A DNA stretch of 64,000 nt from an uncultured Luminiphilus sp. (GTDB lineage: Bacteria; Pseudomonadota; Gammaproteobacteria; Pseudomonadales; Halieaceae), in NCBI GenBank assembly GCA_938091995.1, contig CALKNZ010000043.1:1-64000 (forward strand), read 5' to 3'. Within the stretch, counting starts at the first letter, position 1. Each line of letters begins with the position of its first letter. The position numbers and the translations under genes were made by a program. Shown here piece after piece: positions 1 to 8,683 of the stretch. Under the pieces are notes generated by a model. The model had not been told where the DNA came from. It worked only from the letters and a program-made list of their open reading frames with translations, and ran no database searches.

Positions 1-401
1 GTCTATATGACCGAGCCTCAGTCGGGCCCAAAGACGTCGACTTTTTGCAAACTTATGATGACTACCCGGTTATTAGCATGTTGCAGATGGAGGATCTGGG
101 GTTTTGTAAGAAAGGCGAGGCACCCGACTTCCTAAACAAGACCGATATGCGCTTTGACCACTCAGGACCGGGCGTTAATAAGCTGCCCCACAATACGTCG
201 GGCGGCCAATTGTCCTGTGGGCAGGCTGGAGCCGCCGCGGGATTTCTTGGTGTGACCGAGTCGCTGCGACAACTGACAGGACAATCCGGTGCCAACCAGG
301 TTGCCAAGGCACAAACCGGTCTAGTCAGCGGTTATGGCATGGTGAATTACGACCGCGGCATCTGCACAGCGGCGGCCATGCTGCAAGGAGTTGACGCTTG
401 A
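1..401 (+). CDS. Thiolase-like (SCP2/lipid-transfer type) protein, C-terminal part
   Basis: The left window edge cuts this gene. It is in frame from base 3 and the last 132 residues are present. They form the C-terminal part of a thiolase-fold protein of the acetyl-CoA acetyltransferase/SCP2 class. The glycine-rich segment NTSGGQLSCGQAGAAAG lies where classical thiolases have NxxGGxxxxGHPxGA. The His of GHP is replaced by Gln, which is usual in the SCP2-like branch. The nucleophile region is outside the window, so thiolase and retro-aldolase activity cannot be separated. The stop codon overlaps the TTG start of the next gene, a DUF35 protein, the normal partner of this subfamily. Family call firm, substrate unknown. 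Confidence 0.85.
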   Translation, partial: LYDRASVGPKDVDFLQTYDDYPVISMLQMEDLGFCKKGEAPDFLNKTDMRFDHSGPGVNKLPHNTSGGQLSCGQAGAAAGFLGVTESLRQLTGQSGANQVAKAQTGLVSGYGMVNYDRGICTAAAMLQGVDA

Positions 402-943
402 ACATCAAAGACAAGATGCGCAAAAGACTCAAGCTCAATCGCCCTTCACTCCGAGCGCGAGCGCGCCCGCCGAAACATCGCTCGGTATGCGGTAGCCAAT
501 TTTCTGCTGCGAACCTTCCCGGTATTTTACAACTCCAGAACTGCACTGACTGTGGTCACGTCCAGTATCCGCCTGCAGAGCTATGCGGTGCATGTTTGAG
601 CAGCACGCTAATTTATCGTGAGACACCGTGCACAGGGACCCTACTCGCTCAATCGCAGCTTCATCATAGCCTGTGGGAATACTTCAAACGACGCATTAAA
701 AAAGCGCCTTGGCCGATAGCGTCAGTGCAACTCGATGCCGGCCCTGTAGCCATTGTTCATTTGGTCGGGAACAGCTTTAGTACAGGAGACCGAGTAAAAG
801 TATTCTCGCATTCAGACGCCTCACGTTCTGTCGTACTTTTGGCAGTGCCTGAATCAGAAAGCATCGATACGCCGGCATTGCGACGAAATATTGTCGACAC
901 GATACAACTCGATCAATTCGCAGAGCACCAACAAGGTATCTAA
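398..943 (+). CDS. DUF35 OB-fold / zinc-ribbon protein, partner of the upstream thiolase
   Basis: This is a 181-residue protein with a rubredoxin-like zinc ribbon (CTDCG then CGAC, spaced as C-x2-C-x11-C-x2-C) followed by an OB-fold, the architecture of DUF35 acyl-CoA-associated proteins. Family members usually bind thiolase-fold enzymes and are needed for their activity or stability. The TTG start is chosen because a full AAGGAG lies at 385-390, seven bases upstream, and because it overlaps the stop of the thiolase gene; an in-frame ATG at 416 is the alternative. The first 40 residues are unusually basic and longer than in typical 130-145 residue members. Specific substrate unknown. Confidence 0.85.
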   Translation: MNIKDKMRKRLKLNRPSLRARARPPKHRSVCGSQFSAANLPGILQLQNCTDCGHVQYPPAELCGACLSSTLIYRETPCTGTLLAQSQLHHSLWEYFKRRIKKAPWPIASVQLDAGPVAIVHLVGNSFSTGDRVKVFSHSDASRSVVLLAVPESESIDTPALRRNIVDTIQLDQFAEHQQGI

Positions 944-976
944 GGACACTCATCGGTCTCAGGGAGAAGGTTCGCT

Positions 977-1705
977 ATGGTCCATGACAGTTTTATCGTA
1001 ACAGGTGGTAGCACCGGTATTGGGGCTGCCATTTGCTCCCGTTTACTGGCCCGGGGATCTCGCGTCATCAATCTTTCTCGTCGACCCCTAACCCACACCA
1101 GTGATCGACTGGAAAATGTCGCACTCGATCTTAGCGACAGAGCTGCGGTTCGTGAGGTGGCAGAAGAGATTACCCAGCGTCACAACATAACGGGACTGAT
1201 CCATAATGCGGGCCTCATTCGTCCAAATTTGATTGAAGACGTGAAACTAGAGGATTTCGACTACCTCAGCGAGGTGCATATCGGAGCAGCGATCACCCTG
1301 ACTCAGGCGGTAATACCCAATATGAAAGCACAGGCGTTTGGACGCATCGTTCTAATCACCTCTAGGGCGGCTCTCGGCCTCGCAACACGCACCAGTTACA
1401 GCGCAACTAAGTCAGGCATGATGGGGATGGCTCGAACTTGGGCTCTGGAGTTGGGTCAGTACGGCATTACTGTGAATACCGTTGCACCGGGCCCGATTCA
1501 AGATACCGAAATGTTCGAAGCTGTCGTACCTCCAGACAGCGATAAACTGGGCGATATGGCCGCCAGCATACCGGTCAAACGCCTTGGCCGATCGGCCGAT
1601 GTAGCCCATGCCGTGGACTTTCTGGCCGATGAGGCATCGAGCTTTATCACAGGTCAGACACTGATGGTTTGTGGTGGGGCCAGCCTCGGCTCTTTGGCCC
1701 TCTGA
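977..1705 (+). CDS. Short-chain dehydrogenase/reductase (FabG-like)
   Basis: This 242-residue classical SDR should oxidise or reduce an alcohol/ketone using NAD(P)H in the cytoplasm. It has the cofactor motif TGGSTGIG (residues 9-16), HNAG (76-79), and the catalytic residues Ser129, Tyr141 and Lys145 in SYSATK. The C-terminal substrate loop ends with the common GQTLMVCGG. The ATG is preceded by the strong ribosome site GGGAGAAGG. It lies between the thiolase/DUF35 pair and the Rieske oxygenase genes, so it probably acts on a hydroxylated or diol intermediate of the same pathway, for example as a cis-diol dehydrogenase. That role is inferred from context only. Confidence 0.85.
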   Translation: MVHDSFIVTGGSTGIGAAICSRLLARGSRVINLSRRPLTHTSDRLENVALDLSDRAAVREVAEEITQRHNITGLIHNAGLIRPNLIEDVKLEDFDYLSEVHIGAAITLTQAVIPNMKAQAFGRIVLITSRAALGLATRTSYSATKSGMMGMARTWALELGQYGITVNTVAPGPIQDTEMFEAVVPPDSDKLGDMAASIPVKRLGRSADVAHAVDFLADEASSFITGQTLMVCGGASLGSLAL

Positions 1706-1716
1706 AGGAGATCAAC

Positions 1717-3051
1717 ATGCAGCCAATTCCAGATCGTAACTTCGATGCTCTGGTCAAGCCAACCAAGCTGCATCGTAGCCTTTACACCGACCCCGATATC
1801 TTTGATTTGGAAATGAGCCGAATTTGGGGTGAGGCCTGGATTTATATTGGTCATGAATCTCAGGTACCGAACTCCGGGGATTACTTTACAACCCACATTA
1901 ACCACAACATACCGGTTGTAATGATTCGGGATAAAGACGCGACCGTACATGTACTCCATAACCGCTGCGGCCACAAAGGCGCCAAGGTCGTCGATAAGCA
2001 ATCGGGCAATGTTCGAGGGGCGTTGCGCTGTGCCTACCACGGCTGGAGCTATCGCTTCGATGGTTCACTGTTAAAAATCCCCAATGAGCAAGGCTATGAA
2101 GATACGGGCTTTGATGCCTCAGACCCCTGCTACAGCATGCAGCCGCTGGCGCAGGTTGCGAGTTATCGAGGTTTTGTCTTCGCAACCTTGTCCAACACCA
2201 TCACCGATCTCGTCAGCTGGATGGGCGGCGCGATTGCATGCTTCGACAATCTCTGTGATCGAGCACCAGAGGGTGAGGTAGAAGTCGCCGGTGGCGTTTT
2301 ACGCTATGAGCACGACTGTAACTGGAAGTTTATTCTCGAGAATCTCAATGACACGATGCACCCTATGGTCGTCCATGAATCATTGGTCAAAGCCGCGGAG
2401 GCCTACATTGCGACACTGCCCCCAGAGGCGGCAGAACAACGTCGGGAAGCTGAGATCATCCCTCCTTTTGGGGCAAGCTATGAAAATTTTGAGGACAGCG
2501 GCATCACAGGGTTTGACTACGGGCACCACTATGACGGCGGCAAGACCAGTATTCACGCAAACTATACCGTCGACCCAGATTATCACTCAGCCATGGTCGC
2601 GGCTTACGGTGAAGCCCGAAGTAGAGAGATCTATGCCTTTAATACCCACAACGTACTTTACTACCCATCTTTAACCATTAAGTGCGCAGTACAGAATATT
2701 CGTGTTATTCGCCCTATCAGCGTTGATCGCTTTGTCGTTGAGAGCTGGTCATTTCGACTCAAGGGCGCCCCCGATAGCATGTTGCAGCGGACCCTGCTCT
2801 ACAGCCGTCTTATTAACTCTGCGATGGGCATGGTCGGCCCCGATGACCTAGAGGTTTACCGACGGGCTCAGCAAGGCCTCCAATGTCCGACCAGTGAATG
2901 GGTCGAATTTCATCGGCAGTATGGAAAAGACCGTACATTGACCGATCGAGTCGAAGGTGGTGGCACCTCAGATTTAGATATGCGCACCCAATATCGAGCC
3001 TGGAAAGCTTACATGGAGCAAACACCGCACCGAGGAACGAATAATGACTGA
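1717..3051 (+). CDS. Aromatic-ring-hydroxylating (Rieske) dioxygenase, alpha subunit
   Basis: This 444-residue protein is the catalytic subunit of a Rieske non-haem iron oxygenase. The 2Fe-2S site is read directly as Cys84-x-His86 (RCGHKG) and Cys105-x2-His108 (CAYHGW). The mononuclear iron site is in NDTMHPMVVH (His215, His220, with bridging Asp212). The ATG at 1717 is preferred over an in-frame TTG at 1669 because GAAGGAG precedes it and the upstream SDR ends at 1705. The stop overlaps the beta-subunit gene by eight bases, so the two should be made together. No ferredoxin or reductase gene is in the visible part of the operon. Substrate not assignable. Confidence 0.9.
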   Translation: MQPIPDRNFDALVKPTKLHRSLYTDPDIFDLEMSRIWGEAWIYIGHESQVPNSGDYFTTHINHNIPVVMIRDKDATVHVLHNRCGHKGAKVVDKQSGNVRGALRCAYHGWSYRFDGSLLKIPNEQGYEDTGFDASDPCYSMQPLAQVASYRGFVFATLSNTITDLVSWMGGAIACFDNLCDRAPEGEVEVAGGVLRYEHDCNWKFILENLNDTMHPMVVHESLVKAAEAYIATLPPEAAEQRREAEIIPPFGASYENFEDSGITGFDYGHHYDGGKTSIHANYTVDPDYHSAMVAAYGEARSREIYAFNTHNVLYYPSLTIKCAVQNIRVIRPISVDRFVVESWSFRLKGAPDSMLQRTLLYSRLINSAMGMVGPDDLEVYRRAQQGLQCPTSEWVEFHRQYGKDRTLTDRVEGGGTSDLDMRTQYRAWKAYMEQTPHRGTNND

Positions 3052-3517
3052 TCTCGCTGCCGTCGAGGCTTTGCTTTATCAAGAAGCGAGCTTTCTAGAT
3101 CGCCCCGACCTTGATCGCTGGATAGCGCTTTACACCGAGGACGCCTACTACTGGATTCCCGCCACCGAGGACCAGGTAGATCCTATCAATCATGTCTCTC
3201 ATATTTATGACGATCGGGTCATGATGGAGATTCGACGACGCAACTTTGTTCACCCCCGCGCGGCCTCCAAAGACAGCCTGACCCGATGCTCACACCTCAT
3301 TGGCAATATCACACTTAAAGAGCAACGAGCTGACGGCGTGCTCCTCATCGAATCGACTCAGCATGTGGTGGTATGGTATCGAGACGAGCAACGTCTGTAT
3401 GCCTTTAACGCCCTACACGAGCTCAAACCTACTGGCAGCAGTTTTCAAATAAAGAGTAAACGGGTCAATCTGATTAATCCCGAGGCGCCCCAACGATCGC
3501 TGGTTATTTATTTGTAA
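3044..3517 (+). CDS. Aromatic-ring-hydroxylating dioxygenase, beta subunit
   Basis: This is a 157-residue NTF2/SnoaL-fold small subunit of a Rieske dioxygenase, normal in length for the family (155-190). It opens with the typical helix AVEALLYQEASFLDRPDLDRW and contains YTEDAYYWIPA and SHIYDDRVMMEIR, segments characteristic of these subunits. It has a structural role in the alpha3beta3 hexamer. Its ATG sits inside the last codons of the alpha gene (ATGACTGA overlap), which indicates translational coupling. It appears to be the last gene of the first operon, since a gap with a likely promoter follows. Confidence 0.88.
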   Translation: MTDLAAVEALLYQEASFLDRPDLDRWIALYTEDAYYWIPATEDQVDPINHVSHIYDDRVMMEIRRRNFVHPRAASKDSLTRCSHLIGNITLKEQRADGVLLIESTQHVVVWYRDEQRLYAFNALHELKPTGSSFQIKSKRVNLINPEAPQRSLVIYL

Positions 3518-3543
3518 AAAAGACCAGTCTAAATGAGGAGTGC

Positions 3544-3572
3544 TTGGTAAGCCTGTCTCAATACTTTAAACT
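3544..3572 (+). promoter_or_regulatory. Putative sigma70 promoter for the glutaryl-CoA dehydrogenase gene
   Basis: In the 88-base gap after the dioxygenase beta gene, TTGGTA (3544-3549) and TAAACT (3567-3572) are separated by exactly 17 bases, each matching consensus at four of six positions. The expected transcript start is about 27 bases before the ATG at 3606, which leaves room for the GGAG ribosome site at 3596-3599. Assigned by eye only. Confidence 0.4.
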
Positions 3573-3605
3573 TAAAACATATTGAAGAGAGCATCGGAGT
3601 TCAAA

Positions 3606-4790
3606 ATGGCGGTCAAAACTAACTGGACCCAACTCAACTGGGAAGACCCCTTTGAACTGGACAGCCAGCTCAACGATGAGCAACGCATGGTGCGCGATAG
3701 TGCAAGGCAATATGCTCAGGAACGATTGCTACCTCGGGTCAAAGACGCCTTCAGAAACGAAAGCACTGATCCTAATATTTTCAGAGAAATGGGCGAGATG
3801 GGGCTCTTAGGGTCCACGATCGACGGCTACGGCTGCCCCGGCGTTGATTACGTTTGCTACGGTCTCGTGGCGCGTGAAGTTGAGCGGGTCGATTCTGGCT
3901 ACCGTTCAATGCTTAGCGTTCAATCATCGCTCGTCATGTACCCTATTTATGCCTATGGCGATGACGCACAACGGGAAAAGTACTTACCTAAACTCGCCAC
4001 CGGTGAATGGATTGGGTGCTTCGGTCTCACCGAACCTGACCACGGCTCTGATCCGGGCGGCATGACCACTCGCGCTAAAAGCGTGGACGGTGGCTACCGA
4101 GTTTCTGGTGCGAAAATGTGGATATCCAACTCCCCTATTGCTGATGTTTTTGTGGTTTGGGCAAAAACTGACGATGACGTTATCCGTGGCTTCATCTTGG
4201 AAAAAGGGATGGAGGGGCTGAGTGCACCCAAGATAGAAGGAAAACTCGCACTGCGTGCCTCGGTCACGGGAGAAATTGTCATGGACGAAGTCTTCGTGCC
4301 GGAAGAAAACCTGTTACCCAACGTCAAAGGACTCAAGGGACCCTTTGGTTGCCTCAACAATGCCCGCTATGGGATTGCCTGGGGAACATTGGGCGCCGCT
4401 GAAACCTGTTGGCACACCGCGAGACAGTACACCCTCGATCGCCAGCAATTTGGCCGCCCACTCGCTGCCAACCAACTCATACAGTTGAAGTTGGCCGATA
4501 TGCAAACCGATATCTCTTTAGCGATGCAAGGCTGTTTACGCGCCGGAGAAATGCTATCTGCCGGCACCATTTCTCCCGATTTAATCAGCCTCATCAAACG
4601 AAATTCCTGTGGCAAAGCACTGGAAATAGCTCGCAAAGCACGCGATATGCTAGGAGGCAACGGTATATCTGACGAATACCCCGTGATGCGCCATATGATG
4701 AATTTGGAAGTTGTGAATACCTATGAGGGCACCCACGATATTCACGCGCTAATTCTTGGACGCAGCCAAACGGATATCCCCGCGTTTTAA
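3606..4790 (+). CDS. gcdH: Glutaryl-CoA dehydrogenase
   Basis: This 394-residue FAD-dependent acyl-CoA dehydrogenase oxidatively decarboxylates glutaryl-CoA to crotonyl-CoA, the end step of lysine, tryptophan and several aromatic degradation routes. Family-specific segments are intact: [17 protein letters not shown], whose Arg100 matches the Arg that holds the glutaryl carboxylate, [15 protein letters not shown], and the catalytic Glu374 in [16 protein letters not shown]. The ATG at 3606 has GGAG six bases upstream; an in-frame TTG at 3582 is less likely. The gene follows the ring-hydroxylating operon but has a likely promoter of its own, so its link to that pathway is suggestive, not proven. 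Confidence 0.93.
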   Translation: MAVKTNWTQLNWEDPFELDSQLNDEQRMVRDSARQYAQERLLPRVKDAFRNESTDPNIFREMGEMGLLGSTIDGYGCPGVDYVCYGLVAREVERVDSGYRSMLSVQSSLVMYPIYAYGDDAQREKYLPKLATGEWIGCFGLTEPDHGSDPGGMTTRAKSVDGGYRVSGAKMWISNSPIADVFVVWAKTDDDVIRGFILEKGMEGLSAPKIEGKLALRASVTGEIVMDEVFVPEENLLPNVKGLKGPFGCLNNARYGIAWGTLGAAETCWHTARQYTLDRQQFGRPLAANQLIQLKLADMQTDISLAMQGCLRAGEMLSAGTISPDLISLIKRNSCGKALEIARKARDMLGGNGISDEYPVMRHMMNLEVVNTYEGTHDIHALILGRSQTDIPAF

Positions 4791-4827
4791 CACAAAGGGT
4801 CTGCCGACAGCAGGTTTAGCTAGTGGC

Positions 4828-6765
4828 TCAAGGTTTACTGGCTTTCGCGTAAAGGTTGGCAACAGCATCTTCGAGAGCACCGTAAAGCGGGTCACCTTCA
4901 GGTAGGTGTTCTCGAACACGTCTCAGAGTCCGCAGTGGGGCCTCCCCAAACGGTCTATGCAAGCCGCGTTGCTCTAGACGTGAACAAAGGTCGACAAAAC
5001 GCCGCTCTTCCGGCAGCAACCGTTGAACGCTTCGCTCCCGACTCAGCCAGAGCATGAGCGGCAAGAGAATCGCCGCCCAGCTTCCCAGCAGTAACGTGAC
5101 AAACCAAGACACCTTAATCTCACCAAACCAGCCCCTCAGTAATTCGATCTGCCGAGCGCTGTCAAAACTCACAATAAAACTCTGCCAACCGAAAGCTAAG
5201 GCATCGTAACGAAGTCGCATCCAGTTCAGGACCCTGATACCCCTGAAGCGGTAGGCCGATATGATTGAGTCAGACAAAAAGCCGGATGCTCCCTCTAGAG
5301 CGGCTTCAAGACCGAATTCAATTCGACTCGGTGATACAGCCGCCGTAGGGTCAACCCGAATCCATCCCTCGCCGTCCATCCAAACCTCTGCCCAGGCATG
5401 GGCATCGAACTGCCTGACCACTACCGTGTTATTTAATGGGTTAACTTCGCCCCCTTGGTATCCGGCAACAATTCTTGCCGGTATCCCTACCATTCTCAGC
5501 ATCGCAACAAAGCTGTAGGCAAAGTGTTCACAAAAGCCTCGACGGGAATTGAATATGAATTGATCGACGAAATCTGATGACAGAATTTCTGGAGGTTCAA
5601 GTGTGTAGAAAAATGGCTGCGTTCTAAAATAATTGAGCAGTGCACCGACAAAATCTCGATCGTTACTGTATTGACGCCGCAAGTCTCTTACCCAGACCTC
5701 GGTCAACGGATTTATGCCCTTGGGAAATTCAGTTTCCACACGCCTGCGCCAATCGCTTAGGTTTGGCTGCAGAACTGACGCCGGCCATGAAGTCACGTCA
5801 TACCCGAACTGAAATTCAACGGGATTGACGACACCCAGTCGATAATCAGAGGCCTCATAAACACCCGCAGTCGGTGATTTGGCGTACGCTATTCCATACA
5901 ACCAGCGCTGTTGCGTGGGTTCCAATAAAACGCGGTACTGCAAGGGGTCACCGAAAACCTCAGGCGGTACGCCCTGTCTCTCCGATACTGGCAACTCACG
6001 CCACTGGAGTGTCCGCCAGGCACCCTCATCAAATTTACTGAGCACCAAGCCCCGCCAATATAACGCTGAATTAGCAGGAATAACGTCTGAAAAACCTGCT
6101 CGAAAAGCCACATCTGCCGAACGTCCCAGCTTGGTCACAGCACCCGGCCGGAGAAAATCACTCATCCCCGTCTTCCCCTGGCCCGATGACGACGGCACGC
6201 TCCAAATTGGGCCAATACGGGGGAATAAAAAAAACAAAACGACCATCATAGGTACGGCGAGAGTTAACATTTTTATCGCAAGCGCAGGCTCACGGTTAGA
6301 AATGCCTCCGCTGGGATTTTGATTCAAAGTGATCAATGCCGTTACTAATAGCCCAGTGCAGCACACCGTATACAGCGTGGCAGGCAAGGTCTGGATAAAA
6401 ATGAAATGGGTTACACAAATAAAAAACCCTAAAAAAACCAATAGGTAGCCATCTCTTTCACGGATAGACTCAAGAATCTTCAGGGCTGCCGCGACCAGTA
6501 ATAAAGCCACCATAGGCTCTAGACCTACGAATGTTCCATAACTGATAAAAAGGAGTGTCGCGCCCGCGATACCCAATAATAAACGCAGCCACTTGTTTGG
6601 CATCTCCGCGCGCTGACGAAACATCTGTAAACGCCACAGAGCTGTTGCCAGATAGATCATCACCACCCAAAGTGGGACCCGCTCCAAATGCGGCAACATG
6701 ACAGCAATTTGGCAAGCAATCAGCCAAAGCAAAGATCGACGAGGGAGCTGCTCACCGGAAATCAC
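4828..6765 (-). CDS. TgpA-like membrane transglutaminase (DUF3488 / transglutaminase core)
   Basis: This 645-residue inner-membrane protein has about six hydrophobic segments in residues 10-185 (DUF3488), then a large periplasmic part with a transglutaminase-like cysteine-protease core. The triad is visible as Cys412 (RRGFCEH), His456 (DAHAWAEVW) and Asp472 (RVDPTA). One more membrane segment near 555-580 precedes a short cytoplasmic tail. In Pseudomonas aeruginosa the homologue TgpA is essential for growth, but its substrate is not settled. The start overlaps the end of the DUF58 gene by four bases (ATGA), so the MoxR, DUF58 and TgpA genes form one operon. Confidence 0.9.
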   Translation of the reverse strand: MISGEQLPRRSLLWLIACQIAVMLPHLERVPLWVVMIYLATALWRLQMFRQRAEMPNKWLRLLLGIAGATLLFISYGTFVGLEPMVALLLVAAALKILESIRERDGYLLVFLGFFICVTHFIFIQTLPATLYTVCCTGLLVTALITLNQNPSGGISNREPALAIKMLTLAVPMMVVLFFLFPRIGPIWSVPSSSGQGKTGMSDFLRPGAVTKLGRSADVAFRAGFSDVIPANSALYWRGLVLSKFDEGAWRTLQWRELPVSERQGVPPEVFGDPLQYRVLLEPTQQRWLYGIAYAKSPTAGVYEASDYRLGVVNPVEFQFGYDVTSWPASVLQPNLSDWRRRVETEFPKGINPLTEVWVRDLRRQYSNDRDFVGALLNYFRTQPFFYTLEPPEILSSDFVDQFIFNSRRGFCEHFAYSFVAMLRMVGIPARIVAGYQGGEVNPLNNTVVVRQFDAHAWAEVWMDGEGWIRVDPTAAVSPSRIEFGLEAALEGASGFLSDSIISAYRFRGIRVLNWMRLRYDALAFGWQSFIVSFDSARQIELLRGWFGEIKVSWFVTLLLGSWAAILLPLMLWLSRERSVQRLLPEERRFVDLCSRLEQRGLHRPFGEAPLRTLRRVREHLPEGDPLYGALEDAVANLYAKASKP

Positions 6766-7757
6766 TCCGCTCTTCCCTCACTTAGTCCATATAATGCCAA
6801 GGCGCGAAGCGCTAAGTCGCGCTGCCGGTCTCCGGCAGCGACTGAGAGCTCTGCATCGGGCAGACGGAGGCCAAAGTTTTCTCCTCGCTGATGATGCTGC
6901 AGTACTAACCAGCACAACCAAGAGAGTCTTTGCTCAACGGATCCAGCGCCCAAATTATGCCAATCAAGCCAGTGATCCTCCTGTACGGGTAGAGAATACA
7001 GTTTGGTCTGTAACGGTTGCCCTCGGGCATGACTTCGCCAATCAATCAAACGGGGGGCATCACCGACACGATAATTCCGAAATCCCATGAGATCATCAAG
7101 ACCTTCCTGCTCGCTAAAGCCTACGCTAGCCTTTTCTGTATCGGGAGAGGTCCACTGGTTGATACTGACTGGCTTAGGCCACACCAATGCTCGGACATCG
7201 AACTGCGCGAAGCTCCAGCAGCGAAGAAGCCCCAGAGGATACGTCGACTCAATACGCAATCGAGGCGCTTCAAACCAGCCGCGTGAGTTGACCTTATGGT
7301 GAAGTGATACGTCGACCTCTCCAGCCGCTGGCACGTCGATCATAACCTCACTATCGGACCAGATCAGTTTCACGGCGTGATGCCCTCGCCTCGGACTTGT
7401 ACAACTGATTCGGAAGAAAAACTCAGCCTGCTGACCGGGATACACCGACTCCGCGCCCATACTGGTTATCACCATTTTGAGCAGGTTAGCGTGGGTAAAA
7501 TGAACCGCCACAATGAATAGCATGGCTAACCAAAAGGTCAGCCCATAGGCGAGATTGTTTTGGTAGTTGATAGCGGTGAGCAGCATGAGTAACAGCGTGA
7601 AGGCAAATAAAAAGCCCTGCCGCGATGGGAAAATGAATAGCCGGCGTTGTTCTAAGGTGATGGTACGTGCTGCGGGTAGCCGTCGACTCAGCCAACGGCG
7701 ATAGCGTTGGAGCAGAAATTTTTTGAGGCCACCCTGCTGTCTAGTCTGGGATAACAT
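6762..7757 (-). CDS. DUF58 domain protein (MoxR-associated, vWA-like)
   Basis: This membrane protein has two hydrophobic segments near its N-terminus (around FLFAFTLLLMLLTA and LTFWLAMLFIVAVHF) and a C-terminal DUF58 region with the signature FRNYRVGDAPRLIDWRSHAR, typical of the partners of MoxR ATPases. The exact role is unknown; family members are thought to be assembled or remodelled by MoxR. The start is uncertain: the ATG at 7757 gives 331 residues and a short overlap with the MoxR gene, while ATGs at 7796 or 7805 would give up to 347 residues with a 65-base overlap. No candidate has a convincing ribosome site. Confidence 0.85.
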   Translation of the reverse strand: MLSQTRQQGGLKKFLLQRYRRWLSRRLPAARTITLEQRRLFIFPSRQGFLFAFTLLLMLLTAINYQNNLAYGLTFWLAMLFIVAVHFTHANLLKMVITSMGAESVYPGQQAEFFFRISCTSPRRGHHAVKLIWSDSEVMIDVPAAGEVDVSLHHKVNSRGWFEAPRLRIESTYPLGLLRCWSFAQFDVRALVWPKPVSINQWTSPDTEKASVGFSEQEGLDDLMGFRNYRVGDAPRLIDWRSHARGQPLQTKLYSLPVQEDHWLDWHNLGAGSVEQRLSWLCWLVLQHHQRGENFGLRLPDAELSVAAGDRQRDLALRALALYGLSEGRAE

Positions 7758-8673
7758 CAACTTGGCTACGCAAGAGCGCCACCAACGCTTCGCCATCTCC
7801 CGCATAGTCAGCGCTGGGAATCAATCGATGGGCGATGACAGGGGCAAGTACCGCCTGAACATCGTCGGGCGTCACGTAATCCCTGCCTTCCATTTGCGCC
7901 CAGGTTTTGGCCGCACCCACAAGTGCCAAAGCTCCCCGTGGAGAGAGTCCCACCGCAAACTCAGGAGCTTCCCGTGTAAAGGCCGTCAATCGCTGGATAT
8001 ATCGCAACAAACTATCGGAAAGCGCAGTCTCATGAATAACAGCCCTCATGGCGAGAAGCTGCTGCGATGTCATAGTCCGATTAATGACCGCTTTGGTTGG
8101 CAGCGCTCCCCGCTGTAATAACTCCCGCTCAGCCTCAAAATGGGGGTACCCCAATGACAGTCGCATGAGAAAACGATCAAGCTGGGATTCAGGCAGCGCA
8201 TAAGTACCCGACTGATGCATAGGGTTTTGCGTAGCAATGACAAAAAATAGCTCAGGTAAGGGGCGAGAGGCGCCATCAATGCTTACCTGTTGTTCGGCCA
8301 TGGCCTCCAAAAGCGCACTTTGCGTACGGGGTGTCGCGCGGTTTATCTCATCAGCAAGCAGCAATTGATTAAAAATTGGACCGGGACGAAACTGAAACGC
8401 TTCTTGGTCTCGATTGAACACTGATACGCCCAGAATATCCGAAGGTAAAAGGTCGGAAGTAAACTGGACTCTGGCATAACTGAGCCCTAAAACGTCAGCC
8501 AATGCATGGGCTAAGGTTGTTTTTCCCATGCCGGGAAGGTCTTCAAGTAGCAAGTGCCCTGAGGTCAGTAAGCAGCACAGCGCCTGTCTCACGGTCTGCT
8601 CTTTACCTAACAACACCTCACCAATTTCGGATACGGCGCGATCGATCAGGGCGGGTAGGTCAATTACTGGCAT
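7741..8673 (-). CDS. MoxR family AAA+ ATPase
   Basis: This 310-residue AAA+ ATPase of the MoxR class is a chaperone-like protein that works on partners with von Willebrand A or DUF58 domains. Walker A is GMGKTT (Gly48-Thr53), Walker B is LLLADE (Asp108, Glu109) with the following NRATPRTQSALLEAM, and sensor 1 is VIATQNP. The C-terminal lid carries LSPRGALALV. It is the first gene of the moxR-DUF58-tgpA operon, starts only ten bases after the end of metZ and may be partly read through from it. Confidence 0.92.
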   Translation of the reverse strand: MPVIDLPALIDRAVSEIGEVLLGKEQTVRQALCCLLTSGHLLLEDLPGMGKTTLAHALADVLGLSYARVQFTSDLLPSDILGVSVFNRDQEAFQFRPGPIFNQLLLADEINRATPRTQSALLEAMAEQQVSIDGASRPLPELFFVIATQNPMHQSGTYALPESQLDRFLMRLSLGYPHFEAERELLQRGALPTKAVINRTMTSQQLLAMRAVIHETALSDSLLRYIQRLTAFTREAPEFAVGLSPRGALALVGAAKTWAQMEGRDYVTPDDVQAVLAPVIAHRLIPSADYAGDGEALVALLRSQVDVIPD

Positions 8674-8683
8674 GGCGTAATAC

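Noticed and set aside
4791-4827. Possible shared terminator between convergent gcdH and the TgpA-like gene
   Set aside because: Only a four-base stem (CTGC/GCAG) with no U-run is seen, which is too weak to call.
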